Assembly: GCA_009829735.1 (NCBI GenBank)
Contig: CM020618.1
Span: forward strand, 7,593,119-7,657,118
Origin: Pyropia yezoensis
Taxonomy: Eukaryota; Rhodophyta; Bangiophyceae; Bangiales; Bangiaceae
Direction of reading: 5' to 3'
DNA: 64,000 bases
Shown: positions 1-11,500 of the stretch, one piece after another
Layout: every line of letters begins with the position of its first letter
Position numbering within the stretch: position 1 is the first letter of the stretch
The notes under the pieces: model-generated
The model's database searches: none
Told to the model about the DNA's origin: nothing
Seen by the model: only the letters and a program-made list of their open reading frames with translations
Position numbers and translations under genes: made by a program

Positions 1-1896
1 ATGGAGGACACCTCCCTACGGTGCAGCGCCTGCCGGGACTTCCGGCGGGGGCTCCGCGATCGCTCCGGGGGTGGGACTCCCGCGTCACCCGGCTTTGGGT
101 TGACGGCAGGATCTCCCCCGGAGGCGGGACAAGTTGTCCCGCGTGAGGCCTTGGGGCGGTGGTTTTACCCGCTTGGCCTCTGTATGAGGAGGGGTTGACT
201 GTTCTTCGCTGTGGCCGACTCGGCGCAGCGATGGGTCGGGTATGGGACCGCCTACGGGAGAAGTATCCCCGTAGGGTCGGGTTCCCTGCCGGCTTCAGGA
301 CGGACCAGTTTGCCTTCCTGGACGACGAGGAGGTCGAGGACGTGCAGCGGGCCAAGGCCATGGTGGACCGCGGGGGAACTATCCCGGGTCCCGGCGACTT
401 GCCGACCTTCACTTGGGACGCGGTGCACTCGCCCCCCGTACCTTCACGAGGCCGATCCGCACACCTCACTTTGATGTGCGGATGGAGAAGGACTTCCGGC
501 GAGGTCCCTACTTGGTGACCTCGGCTCAACTTGAGTTTCCTCAGCAGTCTGCTGCCAGTAAGGAGCAATACTACCCGAAGAAGCCCGAGTGGTGGCCTCA
601 AGTTGAGTCCCTACGGGTTCCCGGCATTGTTGCCACGGTTGCTTGACCACTTCGGCTCCGTCATGTTGACGGCTGGCCCTGATCATCTGGTGTGGGCCAT
701 GTTGGCCACCCAGTGGCTCCTCGAGGTCATGTCGACCTGGGTGTCATGTGTTCAGCGGCGGGGGGATGCTCTGGCATCTCCCCCTCCGGCTCATCCAGGG
801 TTTGGAACAGCTCACCCCTCAGCTAGTTGCTGAGGGGTGCTCGTCAGGACAACTCACTCTACTTGAGGAGATGCTCCGCCTCCACAAGTTTATCGAGTGG
901 GAGAGCATTGAGCACAAGTTGCGCCGCCCCACTCGGGGGCCCAAGGACGATGGCGCACTTCGCCAGTTCGTGTGGGTCGCTCGTGAACTTCACGACGGCC
1001 GTGTGGTCCTACGAGAGGGGTTGGGCATCGGGGACTACCCGTATGCCCCGGGGGTGGATCGTCACACTGCGCCACCCCCGGACAAGCCCATAGTTATGGC
1101 TGTGCCCTCATATGATGACCATATGACTCAACCTACTGCGGGGGCCCCAAGTCGGGGTCGCAGTTACACCCGGGTACCGCCACCTCGGCGTGCCCCTCCG
1201 CTTCCTCCTGTTCCTTTCCAGCCTCACGGGAACATCCCGATCAGCGTGGCCGTGGAGTCATCCACACCGGTGTCTCCCAACTTGGGGGCCACCCTCCTGA
1301 CGGTATACCCCAAGTTGGTGTTACCGCCCACGCCTCTAACCTCAGAGATGATGATCACCACGTTGGTGCGCACCATTTCCTGGTTGGCCGCGTCGACCGC
1401 AACCCTCCAAAGTTCCGAGACTCCTCAACTTGAGGAGCGCGTTCGTACTGCAGTGGCGACCGCGAGTTGCGAGTCGGTGGCGGAGTTTATGACGGCCGAG
1501 TTGGCTCGCATTGGGGCTATTATGCCCCAGCCAACCCCACTTGGGCGTGGCAAGCGTCGTGCGAGCCGGGCATACTCGCCTCCTCGCCGTCGTCGCCGTC
1601 ACTCGCGGCGCTCTCCCTCCGTGTCGGAAGACGAGTTGTCTTACTCCGTCTCGGAGTCCTCTACCCCATCGGAGACGGAGTCTGTCCAGCGTCTGCGTCG
1701 CAAACTTGCGCGCAAGACCAGGCAGAAGAGTAGCCACGGTCGGCGCCACTTGCGCGACCGTGAGGGGCGCGACGGTTCCGACTTGGAGCCGCCGCCCCTT
1801 CCAACGAGTGGAGACCGTTATCGGCGTGGGTCTCGCCGCTCGCCTCCACGTGAGGGCGAGGGCCGTGGAGTGGGAGAGTCTAGCATGCGTGCCTAG
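1..1896 (+). pseudogene. Antisense extra gene of gypsy-1 (relic, starts off-window)
   Basis: This stretch codes on the strand opposite to gag-pol, between pol and the missing 3' LTR. Its function is unknown. The 748-1896 part ends in an Arg/Ser-rich tail with RRRRRHSRRSPS-type runs, as in SR-like or nucleic-acid-binding tails. Several blocks resemble the antisense gene of gypsy-2 (43612-45981): GMLWHLPLRLIQGLEQL here against GRLFHLPTGARRHIAQL there, FGSV followed by a hydrophobic stretch, and GFPAGF against GFPPGF in gypsy-3. As a fossil it looks broken, with several interruptions. The homology is by eye only. Extra antisense ORFs after pol are known from plant Ty3/gypsy elements such as Grande and RIRE2, but I see no reason to call this the same protein. 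Confidence 0.6.
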
Positions 1897-2007
1897 TTGG
1901 CAGCTGCCTTTGTTGTGAGAGTGTGAGGGTTAGGGCTGTAGTTTAAAGCCACTCTGCGTACCACTTCGACTTGAAGCACTCTCTTGGCACTGTTGCTCGG
2001 CCTTCCC

Positions 2008-5000
2008 TCACGTTGAGGGAGGGCTGTTAGGGTCTATCTCGTTCCGGGCACAGTACGCCCGGACCTTCTCAGCAGGAAGGTCCTCCACATACTCCCACGT
2101 ATCATCCTTGGCTTTGTAGCCAAACCAACGCACCCTCAACATGAGGCGGTCAGTATCCTCATCCCAGCCGTGGTCGATGAACTTGTCGAACACGTACTCC
2201 TGCGGGCCCTGTTTGGCTGCAGGCAGCGAGGGCAGGCGCCACGTTTTCAAAGCACGCGCCCAAGCTGGGTCGCCTGCAGGCGGTGGTGCAACTTTGACCA
2301 CGTCCTGTCCGTTCACTGTGCGGACCCCATCGTCACTTTCGATGGTGAAGCGCCGCCCATCAGTACGAAGGACCTGGTACGGCCCTTCGTCTGGAACACC
2401 AACTTACCCCAGTTGGGGTGTGTGAGTGGACCAATACCCAGTCACCCTGCTCGGGGACATGCTTGGCGTTGCGCACCTTTTTGTCAAAGGTACGCTTGTA
2501 GCGCTTTTGTGCTTGTCCATCTCAGCCCTGACTTTAGGGATGAGGTTTTCAAGCCTAGCAGCGAACTCCGCCTTACTCTCAGTAGGAGTGGGCGTACTGC
2601 CACCATCCTCCCTAGTTGGGAGCGGCCGCCGACGGCAATAGACCGCACGCGACGGGGGGTCACAAAGCGAGGGGTACTTCCCGGTAGATGAGTGAACCTG
2701 CGAATTGTAGGCAGTGGTCAGAATAGAAATGTATTGGTCCCACGTCTTCACGTGCTCACTCACATAATGGCGCAGCTGCCTAACAATAGTTTTGTTGAAG
2801 CGCTCCACCTGCCCATTAGTTTGTGGGTGGTAGGGGGTGGCATAGTTTGCCTTAACCCCCAACATATCCAGCACTCCTTGAAACAGTACAGACGCAAATT
2901 GCGGTCCATTGTCCGATAGTGTACTATCCGGAATGCCATACGCGGCAACCCAGTGATCTAGGAAGGCTGACACGACCGACATGGCCGTGATCTCTGCCAG
3001 TGGGATCGCTCGCGTAAGTTTCGTGAAGCGGTCACAGATGACCAGGAGGTACTGGTTGCCCTCCTCGGTCACTGGCAGTGGCCCAAGGATGTCCATCGCC
3101 AACGCGGCGAAGGGCTCCTTGGCCGGGAACAATAGCATAGCCGTAGTAGGCCGCCGTTCCATCAGACGGTTCTGTGCACAACTTGTGCAGGCAGCCACCC
3201 AACTGTAGATGTCCACCACCATGGACGGCCAGTAGTACCTGGTCCTCAGGGTCTGGTACAGATTACTAGACCCCAGGTGTCCACCCGTGGGAGCGTTATG
3301 CTCCCTCTCAAGGATACTGTCCTTGAGGGATGCGGGGACGACAAGTTGTTCGGTCCCCTGGAATACCCCCCTCCTCATGAGGAGGCCATCGTCTCCCAGG
3401 AAGAACCGCGTCTCCGCCACTGTATCCAGGGTATCCCTCTGCGACTTGCAGAAGGGATCCTCGGCCTGGGCCTTCACTACTTCGTCCAGGGACAGGGGCA
3501 AGTACTTCTTGTTCCCTGGCGCCTCGGGATTCAACGCCTGAACCGAGCGCGTGACCACCCCCACGATGGGGATGTCCTCATCGACTGGGGTGGTGTCCAG
3601 TCCCTCGGTAGGTACCCGAGAGAGGCCGTCGGCAAGGGCATGTTGCCTGCCAGGTCGGTACTCAATATCAAAGTTGAAGGGTGCAAGTCGCACCCTCCAC
3701 CGGTTGAGACGAGTGTTCGTACAGTCCGTCTTGAAGATGAACTGCAACGCGCGGTGGTCACAGCGGAGGAGGAACTTCTCACCCTCTAGGTAGTGACGAA
3801 GTGACGTCACCGCCCATACCACTGCGAGTCCTTCCAACTCGGTGACTCCGTAGTTCTTCTCGGCCGAGTTTAGCCCCTTGCTGAAGTATCCCACCGGCAA
3901 GTACTCCTTGTCCGGCTGTTGCTGAAGCAACACACAACCAAGTTGGTCGTAGCTAGCGTCCACATCCAGGATGTAGTGGCCTCCCAACCTGGGAATAGCC
4001 AGGATAGGGGGCTTCAGCAGAAGGTCCCGAAGAGTCTCAAAGGATTCCTGCTCCACCCGACTTGGGGGAGGCAGGTTCTTCGGTAGCGTTGAGCTCACTA
4101 ACTCATTCAACGGCTTCGCCACTTTGGCGAAGCCCTTAGTGAAACGTCGGTACACGTTACACATCCCGAGGAAGCTCCTCATCTGGGTCTGGGTCCGGGG
4201 GTACTGAGCCTTGCGGATGGCCCTCAAGTTTTTCTCGTTGACACTGAGACGCCCCGGACGGACAACATGTCCCAAGTACTCCACCTCTTGAGTGAAGAGG
4301 TGGCACTTACTCGCCTTCAGTGACACTCCGGCGTCGGCAAGTAGCTTGAACACCTGGCCAAGATGGCCAATGTGTTCCTCCGGACTTCGGGAGAACACAA
4401 TGATATCGTCTAGGTACACGAGACAGATCTGCCACCGTACTCCGGCCAGAATCATGTCCATAGCGCGCTGGAAAGTTGCCGGCGCGTTACACAGGCCAAA
4501 CGGTAGACGCTTGCACTGGTAGGTACCACAGTGACAGGTAAAGGTAGTTTTATGCCTGTCCTCCGGGGCAATGGGAATTTGCCAGTACCCCGCGTTACAG
4601 TCCAGGGTAGAGAACACGTTTGCCTCCCCCAGAGAGTCCAGACAGTCATCCATCCGAGGTAGGGGATAACTATCCTTCACCGTGCTCTCGTTGAGCTTAC
4701 GGTAGTCGATACAGAACCGGGGGGTCCCATCAACTTTGGGGACGATCACCACCGGACTCGCCCACTCGGCGTTGCTGGCCTCGATCACATCGAGGGCCTC
4801 CATGCGAGCAACTTGCTCCTTAACGAGGGCCCTTGAACGGGGTCCCCCCCTATACGGTTGTTGGCGTATAGGGGGCGCACCGGGTTTCAACTCGATCCGG
4901 TGTTGGGTAGCTCTCATGAGTCCCAATTGACCATCCCACAACTTGTGATATTGGTCCAAGAGGCGTTCAACTTGAACCCTCAACCTGGGTGGAACACCCT

Positions 5001-5985
5001 CCATGTTTACCTGGGGCCGAGGAGAGGCGGCCGACTTGGCTTGATGCTTCTCCTTTCCGGACTTCGGGTCGCTACTTGCGCCCGCGCTGAGGGTGACCGC
5101 TACTACCGGTCCCTCGTGTTGGTCGATATAGCCGAACTTGGCCCCCGACTTGAAGAACTTGGGCGACGAGCTCAGGTTCATCACCTGGATCCTCCACGGG
5201 ACTCCGGCTTTGGAGTCCATCGTGCCCAGGGCAACATGCACTTGGTGCTTGCGAGCAAGACGGGGGTTAGGGTGCACCAACCCGTTCCCCGCATAATCAG
5301 TTACAACATCCACGTGCGCCACCGAGTTGGGGGGCAACGTGACTTTACGGGCTAAACGCAGAGTAGCAGTAAACCCTTCCCTCACAGAACAAACAGGCTT
5401 CGACTGTGAAACTGTCACAGGAGCCACAGACTTTCCCTTACCAAGGATGGGGATAGTCTCCCCATTCATCAACTTGACCCAGTACTCAGGGCCACAAATC
5501 AAAGGCACTTGTGTTACGACATAAGGGGTACCCAGAAGCAGGGGTACCGATATATTCTCAACTACACCATAGGTCACGTCGACCTCATGGGTCCCCAACC
5601 GAGTTGGTAGGGTCACGGCACCAACGATGGGAAGTACCCCACCATTGATATCGATCAGATGGTCAGCTTTAGACTTCCAGCGTTGGAGCCTCATCCCCTT
5701 AGGTAATAGCGACTTGCGTATCAAGGAGGCTCCTGACCCGGTATCAAGTACGATACGGGCACAACAGGCGCGGCCGGGGGCAAGTTGCACCCGTCCAGCC
5801 ACCTGGAAGTTCTCACCCGTCAGCACCGCGATGACCCGACGTGGGTTTACGTTCTTGGGAAGTCCCACCCGAGGTGGGCGGACTCCCTTAGGTCGCCGCA
5901 GTATCCGACACGGTTGGTTCGTCCTCTTGGCCCACTTGGCCGAGGCTGCCGTTGTGAGCTTCGGACGACCAGCTCCAACGGTCAT
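2008..5985 (-). pseudogene. pol: gypsy-1 pol: protease, RT, RNase H, integrase, chromodomain
   Basis: Polyprotein of a Ty3/gypsy element. In order it shows an aspartic protease (LDTGSGAS), reverse transcriptase (CIDYRKLN, then YLDD catalytic box), RNase H (TELEGLAVVWAV; RCDHRALQF), integrase with HHCC finger (HNAPTGGH ... CTSCAQ) and DDE core (MDILGP, DNGPQF, HPQTNGQVERFN). A chromodomain closes it near 2030-2200 (VRWFGYKAKDDTWEYVEDL). Its ATG overlaps the gag stop as ATGA (5982-5985), which would suit termination-reinitiation. The frame is open for nearly all its length. The element looks lightly damaged here, with about one interruption. Confidence 0.92.
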
Positions 5986-7928
5986 TCGTTTCCCGCCGAC
6001 TTGGCGTCCGAATCTGAGGGCGAAGGGGACGACGACGAGTCCGAGGACGACGTGTCCGCCCCCTCCGTCGAGGGTGTGGCGACCGCCACCACTGGTCGAG
6101 ACCCACCCTCGCGGCGTGAACGCACTTCGTTCGTAGCCGACTTCTTACTCGCATTCCTAACAAGCTGTTGGATGCGTTTACTCAACTTGGGGCAATCATA
6201 TGCCCAGTGACCATCGGAGTTGCAGTTCCAACACCGATGATCAATTCCCGGAGGGGTCTTCCCAACTGGGGAAGACGACGAGGTACCTTGGGAAGTTCCC
6301 ACGGCAGCTACCACCCTCTCCTTGCGGATTCGGCGTGCCTCTCGCAACTCTCTGGCCTGGCGCGCCTCTTCCCGTTCCTTGGCCAACTCGGCCTGACGCT
6401 CCTGGCGTTGTTCCTCCCGCAACTTGCGGTAGGCCTCGCCTCTGCGGTAGGCGAACCTAGCCAACTCGGCCAGGGTCGCCCGGGCAGTGTTATGCTCCCG
6501 GGTCTCCATCCGGACTGACCAGTGGAGTCCTTCCACAAACCGACTCTTCACCACAGCTTGTGGATGAAGAAACCCACAAAGATTGTTGAGCTTACGGACT
6601 CGCTCCGCAAAGGACAACTCGTCCTCCGCCTCTTCCTGATGGGCTTGCGTAAACTCCTCGACTTGAGAAGCCAACGCCGCTTCATCAACCATGGCCCTCA
6701 ACAACCAGTTGACGAGCTCCAAATAGGACGTCACCTCCCCAGCGCCTCCACTTGAGGAGCTGGGCATGACGGACATAAGTTCTGTCCGCAGGTCTCCCTT
6801 CGTAAACTCCTGTAGCATGTAAAAAGCCATGCCTTCACTTATGGCATTGTCGTCACAGGCTTTTGTGAAACGACGTAGGAACTCAAAGACACGGAGGGGG
6901 GGAGTTCCATCCCACTCCGCTCTGTGCCCAAAAGAATGAAGTGCATTCTTCTTGGCACGGCCCATAGCTCGGGCCTGGTCAGGACCATACGCCACCGACT
7001 TGTTGTGGAGAGCGTAGGTCTCACAGTCAAAGATCCGCTGGTAGACCGGGTTGGCTACCTGGATCTTGGGCGGCACCTCACGTTGAGGGAACAGCCGCTG
7101 TGGCACTGGGGTAAGTCCACCCTCAGTGCCTGTAGTCTGGTACGGCGAGCTTGGTGTAGCCGCCGGCGTTTCCGAGGGGAACTCCCCCGTGAAGGGCGTA
7201 CGCCCCACCGCGTATGGTGTGGCTCCCTCGTTGGGAGTCACAGGTGTCGCCCCCAGTTCGGGGCGACCCGAGATAGGCGTGGGGAGGGATTCCCCCTGCG
7301 CCTGTGGGCTCGAAAGCCCCAATCCGGTCTGGACATTCAGGCCATCTGGCAAACTCGCTACAATCTGATTCAGAATAGTATTCGTCATCGTGACCACCAG
7401 GTCCGGCAAAGTCTGCCGCAACACATTGGTCGCCTCCCGACGGACAGTTTCCGCGAGGAGTGGATTGACGACTCCAGTTGAGTCTCGGTCCGCCTCCGGG
7501 AGTCCACCTGAGGGGTAACCACGTTCCTCAGGGGTCTCAACCGGGGGCATGGGCGCGAGCCCATCGCCGACCAACGGAGGTCCGCCGTCCTCCGAAAGCC
7601 TAGTTGGCGATGGCTCCATGCCAAAGTTGGCTCCAACCCGAGTGGAACTCGCGGGGACAGTCCTCACCCCTTGGGACGTTCCCGTTGAGTATACCACGCG
7701 GTGGCCAGACTTCGGCCCACCCACGTCAGAAGTGTCACCCGAGTGAACTCCCGACTGAGTCGGGGTGGCCTGTTGCCCGCCCGCACTTCCAGTCCTGCTG
7801 GCTTGAGGGACCTCTAGTCCCTCTGCGACCCCAGGTAAACCCACCTGTGTCTCACCAGTATTCAAAGGCACTGAAGTACGTGCGTCACCCGTGTACTCCC
7901 CGGACGACGGGGGGTCCGAGCTAGCCAT
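5982..7928 (-). CDS. gag: gypsy-1 gag-like protein (about 648 aa)
   Basis: Structural protein gene upstream of pol. I take the ATG at 7928 because upstream in-frame codons offer no other ATG. The N-terminal third is Gly/Pro/Ser/Thr-rich and looks disordered. The central part is helical and charged, like capsid-region Gag (EEFTQAHQEEAEDELSFAERVRKL). A basic coiled-coil-like stretch follows (EERQERQAELAKEREEARQAR in shorter overlapping runs). A zinc knuckle C-x2-C-x4-H-x4-C (CWNCNSDGHWAYDC) sits near the C-terminus. It ends in AGNE and overlaps pol by four bases. The frame looks whole. Confidence 0.85.
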   Translation of the reverse strand: MASSDPPSSGEYTGDARTSVPLNTGETQVGLPGVAEGLEVPQASRTGSAGGQQATPTQSGVHSGDTSDVGGPKSGHRVVYSTGTSQGVRTVPASSTRVGANFGMEPSPTRLSEDGGPPLVGDGLAPMPPVETPEERGYPSGGLPEADRDSTGVVNPLLAETVRREATNVLRQTLPDLVVTMTNTILNQIVASLPDGLNVQTGLGLSSPQAQGESLPTPISGRPELGATPVTPNEGATPYAVGRTPFTGEFPSETPAATPSSPYQTTGTEGGLTPVPQRLFPQREVPPKIQVANPVYQRIFDCETYALHNKSVAYGPDQARAMGRAKKNALHSFGHRAEWDGTPPLRVFEFLRRFTKACDDNAISEGMAFYMLQEFTKGDLRTELMSVMPSSSSGGAGEVTSYLELVNWLLRAMVDEAALASQVEEFTQAHQEEAEDELSFAERVRKLNNLCGFLHPQAVVKSRFVEGLHWSVRMETREHNTARATLAELARFAYRRGEAYRKLREEQRQERQAELAKEREEARQARELREARRIRKERVVAAVGTSQGTSSSSPVGKTPPGIDHRCWNCNSDGHWAYDCPKLSKRIQQLVRNASKKSATNEVRSRREGGSRPVVAVATPSTEGADTSSSDSSSSPSPSDSDAKSAGNE

Positions 7929-8030
7929 GTTGGCTAACGATCCGTATGACACGGTCCAAGTCCACCGTTCCTCTGAGACAGAGGGCCCCCTACACCCGGG
8001 TGCACCCGGAGGTAAAGTTTACCTCTGTCC

Positions 8031-8045
8031 CCTGCTGCTCCACCA
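8031..8045 (-). other. gypsy-1 primer-binding site
   Basis: On the minus strand, two bases after the LTR, the sequence reads TGGTGGAGCAGCAGG. It begins with TGG, complementary to a tRNA CCA end. The same 15 bases, and most of the next few, follow the 5' LTR of gypsy-2 (36550-36564), so both elements probably use the same tRNA primer. The implied tRNA acceptor stem would be GGAGCAG/CTGCTCC. I cannot name the tRNA. Confidence 0.8.
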
Positions 8046-8047
8046 AA

Positions 8048-8515
8048 TGTGGCAAAAACCACTCGCACACACAGTACCCAAGTTGGGGCGGTGTGCGAGG
8101 GCTGCCTCCCGTGTCGGGGGAACCGGAAGAAGTGCAAGTCGCACACACTCTATCCCTGTTGTGGGGCAATCCCCCCACGGACAAACAAGATGATGGTGTG
8201 TGGTCCAACAGTTTCTTGGTCGGGACGGGGACGCAGGGCCAAGCCCCGCTGTCCCTCCCCTTATCCCCCCAGGGTCCACTCAGAATCTCGCCACTCAGAA
8301 TCTCCCACCCCAGCACCTGCCCACCGGGCCACACGAAAATTCAAGACGATAAATGCAGAAAACCCTCAAATCCAAGTTGGATTTACTATTAAGCTAACTA
8401 TCCCGAACTTAGGGAATATGGACCCAAATGCAGGGGGAGGAACGGATCAGGCTAGTGGCCTGCCGCCCCTTGCATGGCACGTGTTGCCCCCTACCTGGGG
8501 GTCAATACTGCCACA
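8048..8515 (-). repeat. gypsy-1 5' LTR (468 bp)
   Basis: The plus strand begins TGTGGCA and ends TGCCACA, a perfect 7-bp terminal inverted repeat of the TG...CA type. The inner edge abuts the primer-binding site. The outer edge abuts LINE ORF2 sequence (CTCCCCTCGCTGG) that is continuous in other LINE copies. The LTR contains a 17-nt odd palindrome (arms 8368-8375 and 8377-8384). The partner LTR is outside the window, so neither age nor target duplication can be read. Confidence 0.85.
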
Positions 8516-8516
8516 C

Positions 8517-11500
8517 CTCCCCTCGCTGGCCCTGCACGTGCCGGTTCGGGTGGCCGACCGGCGCGCCGGCGGCGACCCCCCCCCGGCCCTGTCGCTTGCC
8601 GCTCGCGCGGCGGCGCTCCTGGAGGGAGACTTTGCCGGCGCGCTGGCCGACCGCGACGCCGGCATCTGGCGGCCGCCTGCGGGGGGGGGCGGTGGTCCCG
8701 GCGCCCCTGCCCAGCGCCCAGCGGAGCGGCCCGCCGTGCCGCCAGCCACCGACAGCGGGGCTCGCAGCGCGCCGCGCCTGACCGCTGCGCAGCGCCGGGC
8801 GCTCCGCCAGCTGCGCAGCGGCCGGCTGAGCGCCGCCGCCCGCTCCCTCCTCGCCGAGCCGCCGGCGCCCAAGTCGCCGGCGGTGTGGCGCAAGGCGTGC
8901 GCCCTGTTTGCGCGCGCCGCGCCAGGGCTGGCGACGCCCGCTTCTGTGGCGGCCGCTTTCCCCGCCGACCTGGAGGCGGCGGAGGCGGCCGCCGCGGCGT
9001 CCCCCGCGCCCGCCGCGCTGTCTCGGGCGGCGGTGGAGGCGGCCATCCGCTCGGCCGGCCCCGGCAAGTCGCCGGGGCCGTCCGGCCTGCGGGTGGAGCA
9101 CCTGTGGGCCCTGGCCGCGGATGGCCAGGACGCCCTCATCGAGGTGCTCCTCCTGCTGGCCGGCGGCCCCGCCCTGCCGCGGGTGCCGGCCGTCGCCACG
9201 CGCGCGCTGGCCGGCGCCGACCTGGTCCTCTTGACCAAGCCGGGCGCCGTGCAGGCGGACGGCCTGCCGGGTCTCCGACCGATTGGCATGCCGGAGACGC
9301 TGCGCAAGCTCGTCGCCGCGGCGCTGGCGCGGTCGGTGCGGGGGGCTGCGGCGGCGCTTTTTGCGCCGCTGCAGATGGGGGTGGGGGTCTCCAGCGCGTG
9401 TGAGCGGATGCTCCACGAGCTGGAGGCCCACCTCGCTCTCCACCCGCATCACGCCCTCCTCCAGCTCGACTTCCGGAACGCGTTCAACCTCGTGTCGCGT
9501 GCGGCCGCGTGGGCGGTGCTGTCGCGGGCCCTCCCCGTCCTGTCCCCCTACCTCGAGTGGGTCTATGGGGGGGAGGGGGGGGGGGCGGCGCCGCCTGTCT
9601 ACGGCTGGGCGCCCGGAGGCGCCGACGGCGGGACGGCGGAGGGCGGTTGCGGCGAGCGCGACGGGGGCGCGGGGGGGGCCGGCTATGCGGTGGGGGGAGC
9701 GGCTGACGGCGCGGCGGGTGGGGAGGGGGGGGAGGAACGCGACGCGGGCCGGGCGGTGCTGGCCGCGCCACGGAGGCTGGTGCTGCAGGCCGAGCGGGGC
9801 GCCCAGCAGGGTGACCCGCTAGGCCCGCTGCTCCACGCAGCCGCGCTGCGGCTGGTGCTGCGCCGGCTTGCTGCCGCCCACCCCGACCTGTTGGTGCGGG
9901 CCTTCCACGACGACGTGGTCGTGGTTGGCCCGCCCGCCTCCCTCCCTGCCGCGCTCGCCGACGCCGACCGCCTGGGCCGGGCGGTCGACGCCGAGCTGGC
10001 GCCAGCCAAGTGTGTTGGCTGGTCGCCAGCTGGGCTGCCCGCTCCGGCGGGGTGGCCGGCGACGTGGGCGGCCGAGGGGTTGACGCAGTTCTCTGTTCCC
10101 CTCGGCTGTGACGCCCACGTGGCGGCGGGGGTGGATGCCCTTGCCGCCGAGCACGGGCGGCTGACCGCCGCCATCGCGGCGCTCCCCCCGGCGGAGCTGC
10201 AGGCGCAGCTGCTGCTGCTGCGCCTGTGCGCGGGCCCGCGGGCCAACTACTGGCTCCGCGCCCTGCCGCTGGTGTGGGGGGCGCGGCTCGCGGGCGCCGT
10301 CGACCGCGACGCGCAGCAGGTGCTGCTCGCCCTGCTGTGCGACGCGCGCGACGGCGACCCCACGCGGACGGCGGTGGCGGACCGCGCGGCGCTGCCCCCG
10401 GCCATGGGGGGGCTGGGTGTTGGGGGGAGGGCGCGTGTGCTGCCGGCGGCGGCGCTGGCGTCCTGGGTGGACGCCCTGCGCGCCGGCGCCGCCTACTCCC
10501 CCGCCCTCGCCGCCATCCGCGACGACCTGCTGCGGTTGCCGGTGGCAGCGGCGGACGGCGGCGTCGTGCCCCCGTGCCCGCCCGGCGGGGGAGCTCCCCC
10601 CCGCCCCGCGCCGCCCCGCCTGGCTGCCCGACGCCCTGGGGGCGTGTCGGGGGGGGTGACGAAGCGGCGCAGCGCCGCAACGACGAGTGGGCGGTGGCGG
10701 GGGGGGGGGGTTCCTCAGGGACGGCACCTGTTCGACCCCCCCCCCCGCCGGCCGCCGCCGCGGCCGGCCGCCCGCGCGCCGCTGCGCCCCCCCGCGCGGC
10801 CACCGGCGCTCACCGCCTCCACCCCAGCTGGGGTAGCTCACGCTGCCGCGCCGGCGGCCCCCGAGCATCCTGCGGGCGTCCGCCCCAGCGCCGAGGCCGC
10901 CCCGCATGAGCGCTGGTGGGGGTGGGGCCCCGATGGGGAGGAGGTGGAGTTTGAGTGGGTCGTGCCGGCGAGCCCACCTCCTCCCCCCACCCCCCCGCCG
11001 CTACTTCCGTCCCGCCCGCCGCCGCCGACGGCCGCGTCCGCGAAGCTGTGTGGGGGCCTGCTGGAGCTGCTTGCAGCCCAGCAGGCCCACTGTGCCGCCC
11101 CCACCAGCGGCGTGCTATGGGTGCGGCCGCGGCCCGCGCCGCGCGCGCCCGCCCCTAGCGGCGGCGACCCGCTGGCTCCCCCCGCCCGCCCCCCCTCCCC
11201 TCTCGCCCCCCTGTGCGGCGCCGGTGCCACCCCTGGGACACCGGCCGACGGCCTACACGGCCCGGCGCCGCACGTGCCACTGTCGTGGCGGGGGCTGCTG
11301 GGGGGGGGGGACGTGCGGGCGTCCCAGCGGGACCTGTCGCTGCCCGCGCACGCCGCCGCCCGAGCGCGCATCTACGCAGAGCTTTCGCTCTGGCAGCGCG
11401 CGGGCATGGCGGCGTGCCAGGGGCATGGCGCCGCCGCCTGGCTGTCGGCGCTGCCCACCCCCGGGCTGGATGGGACGGCCATCCCGGGGGTGGCGATGCG

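Larger units (their letters stand above)
1..8515 (-). mobile_element. gypsy-1: Ty3/gypsy chromovirus fossil, cut by left edge
   Basis: LTR retrotransposon read right to left: LTR (8048-8515), primer-binding site, gag, pol ending in a chromodomain, then a gene on the opposite strand. The second LTR must lie left of base 1. The chromodomain after integrase places it among chromoviruses. It sits inside ORF2 of LINE copy A, whose sequence resumes at 8516. It looks broken, with a few interruptions, mostly in the antisense gene. With only one LTR visible its age cannot be estimated. Its G+C is clearly lower than that of the LINE array it sits in. Confidence 0.9.
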
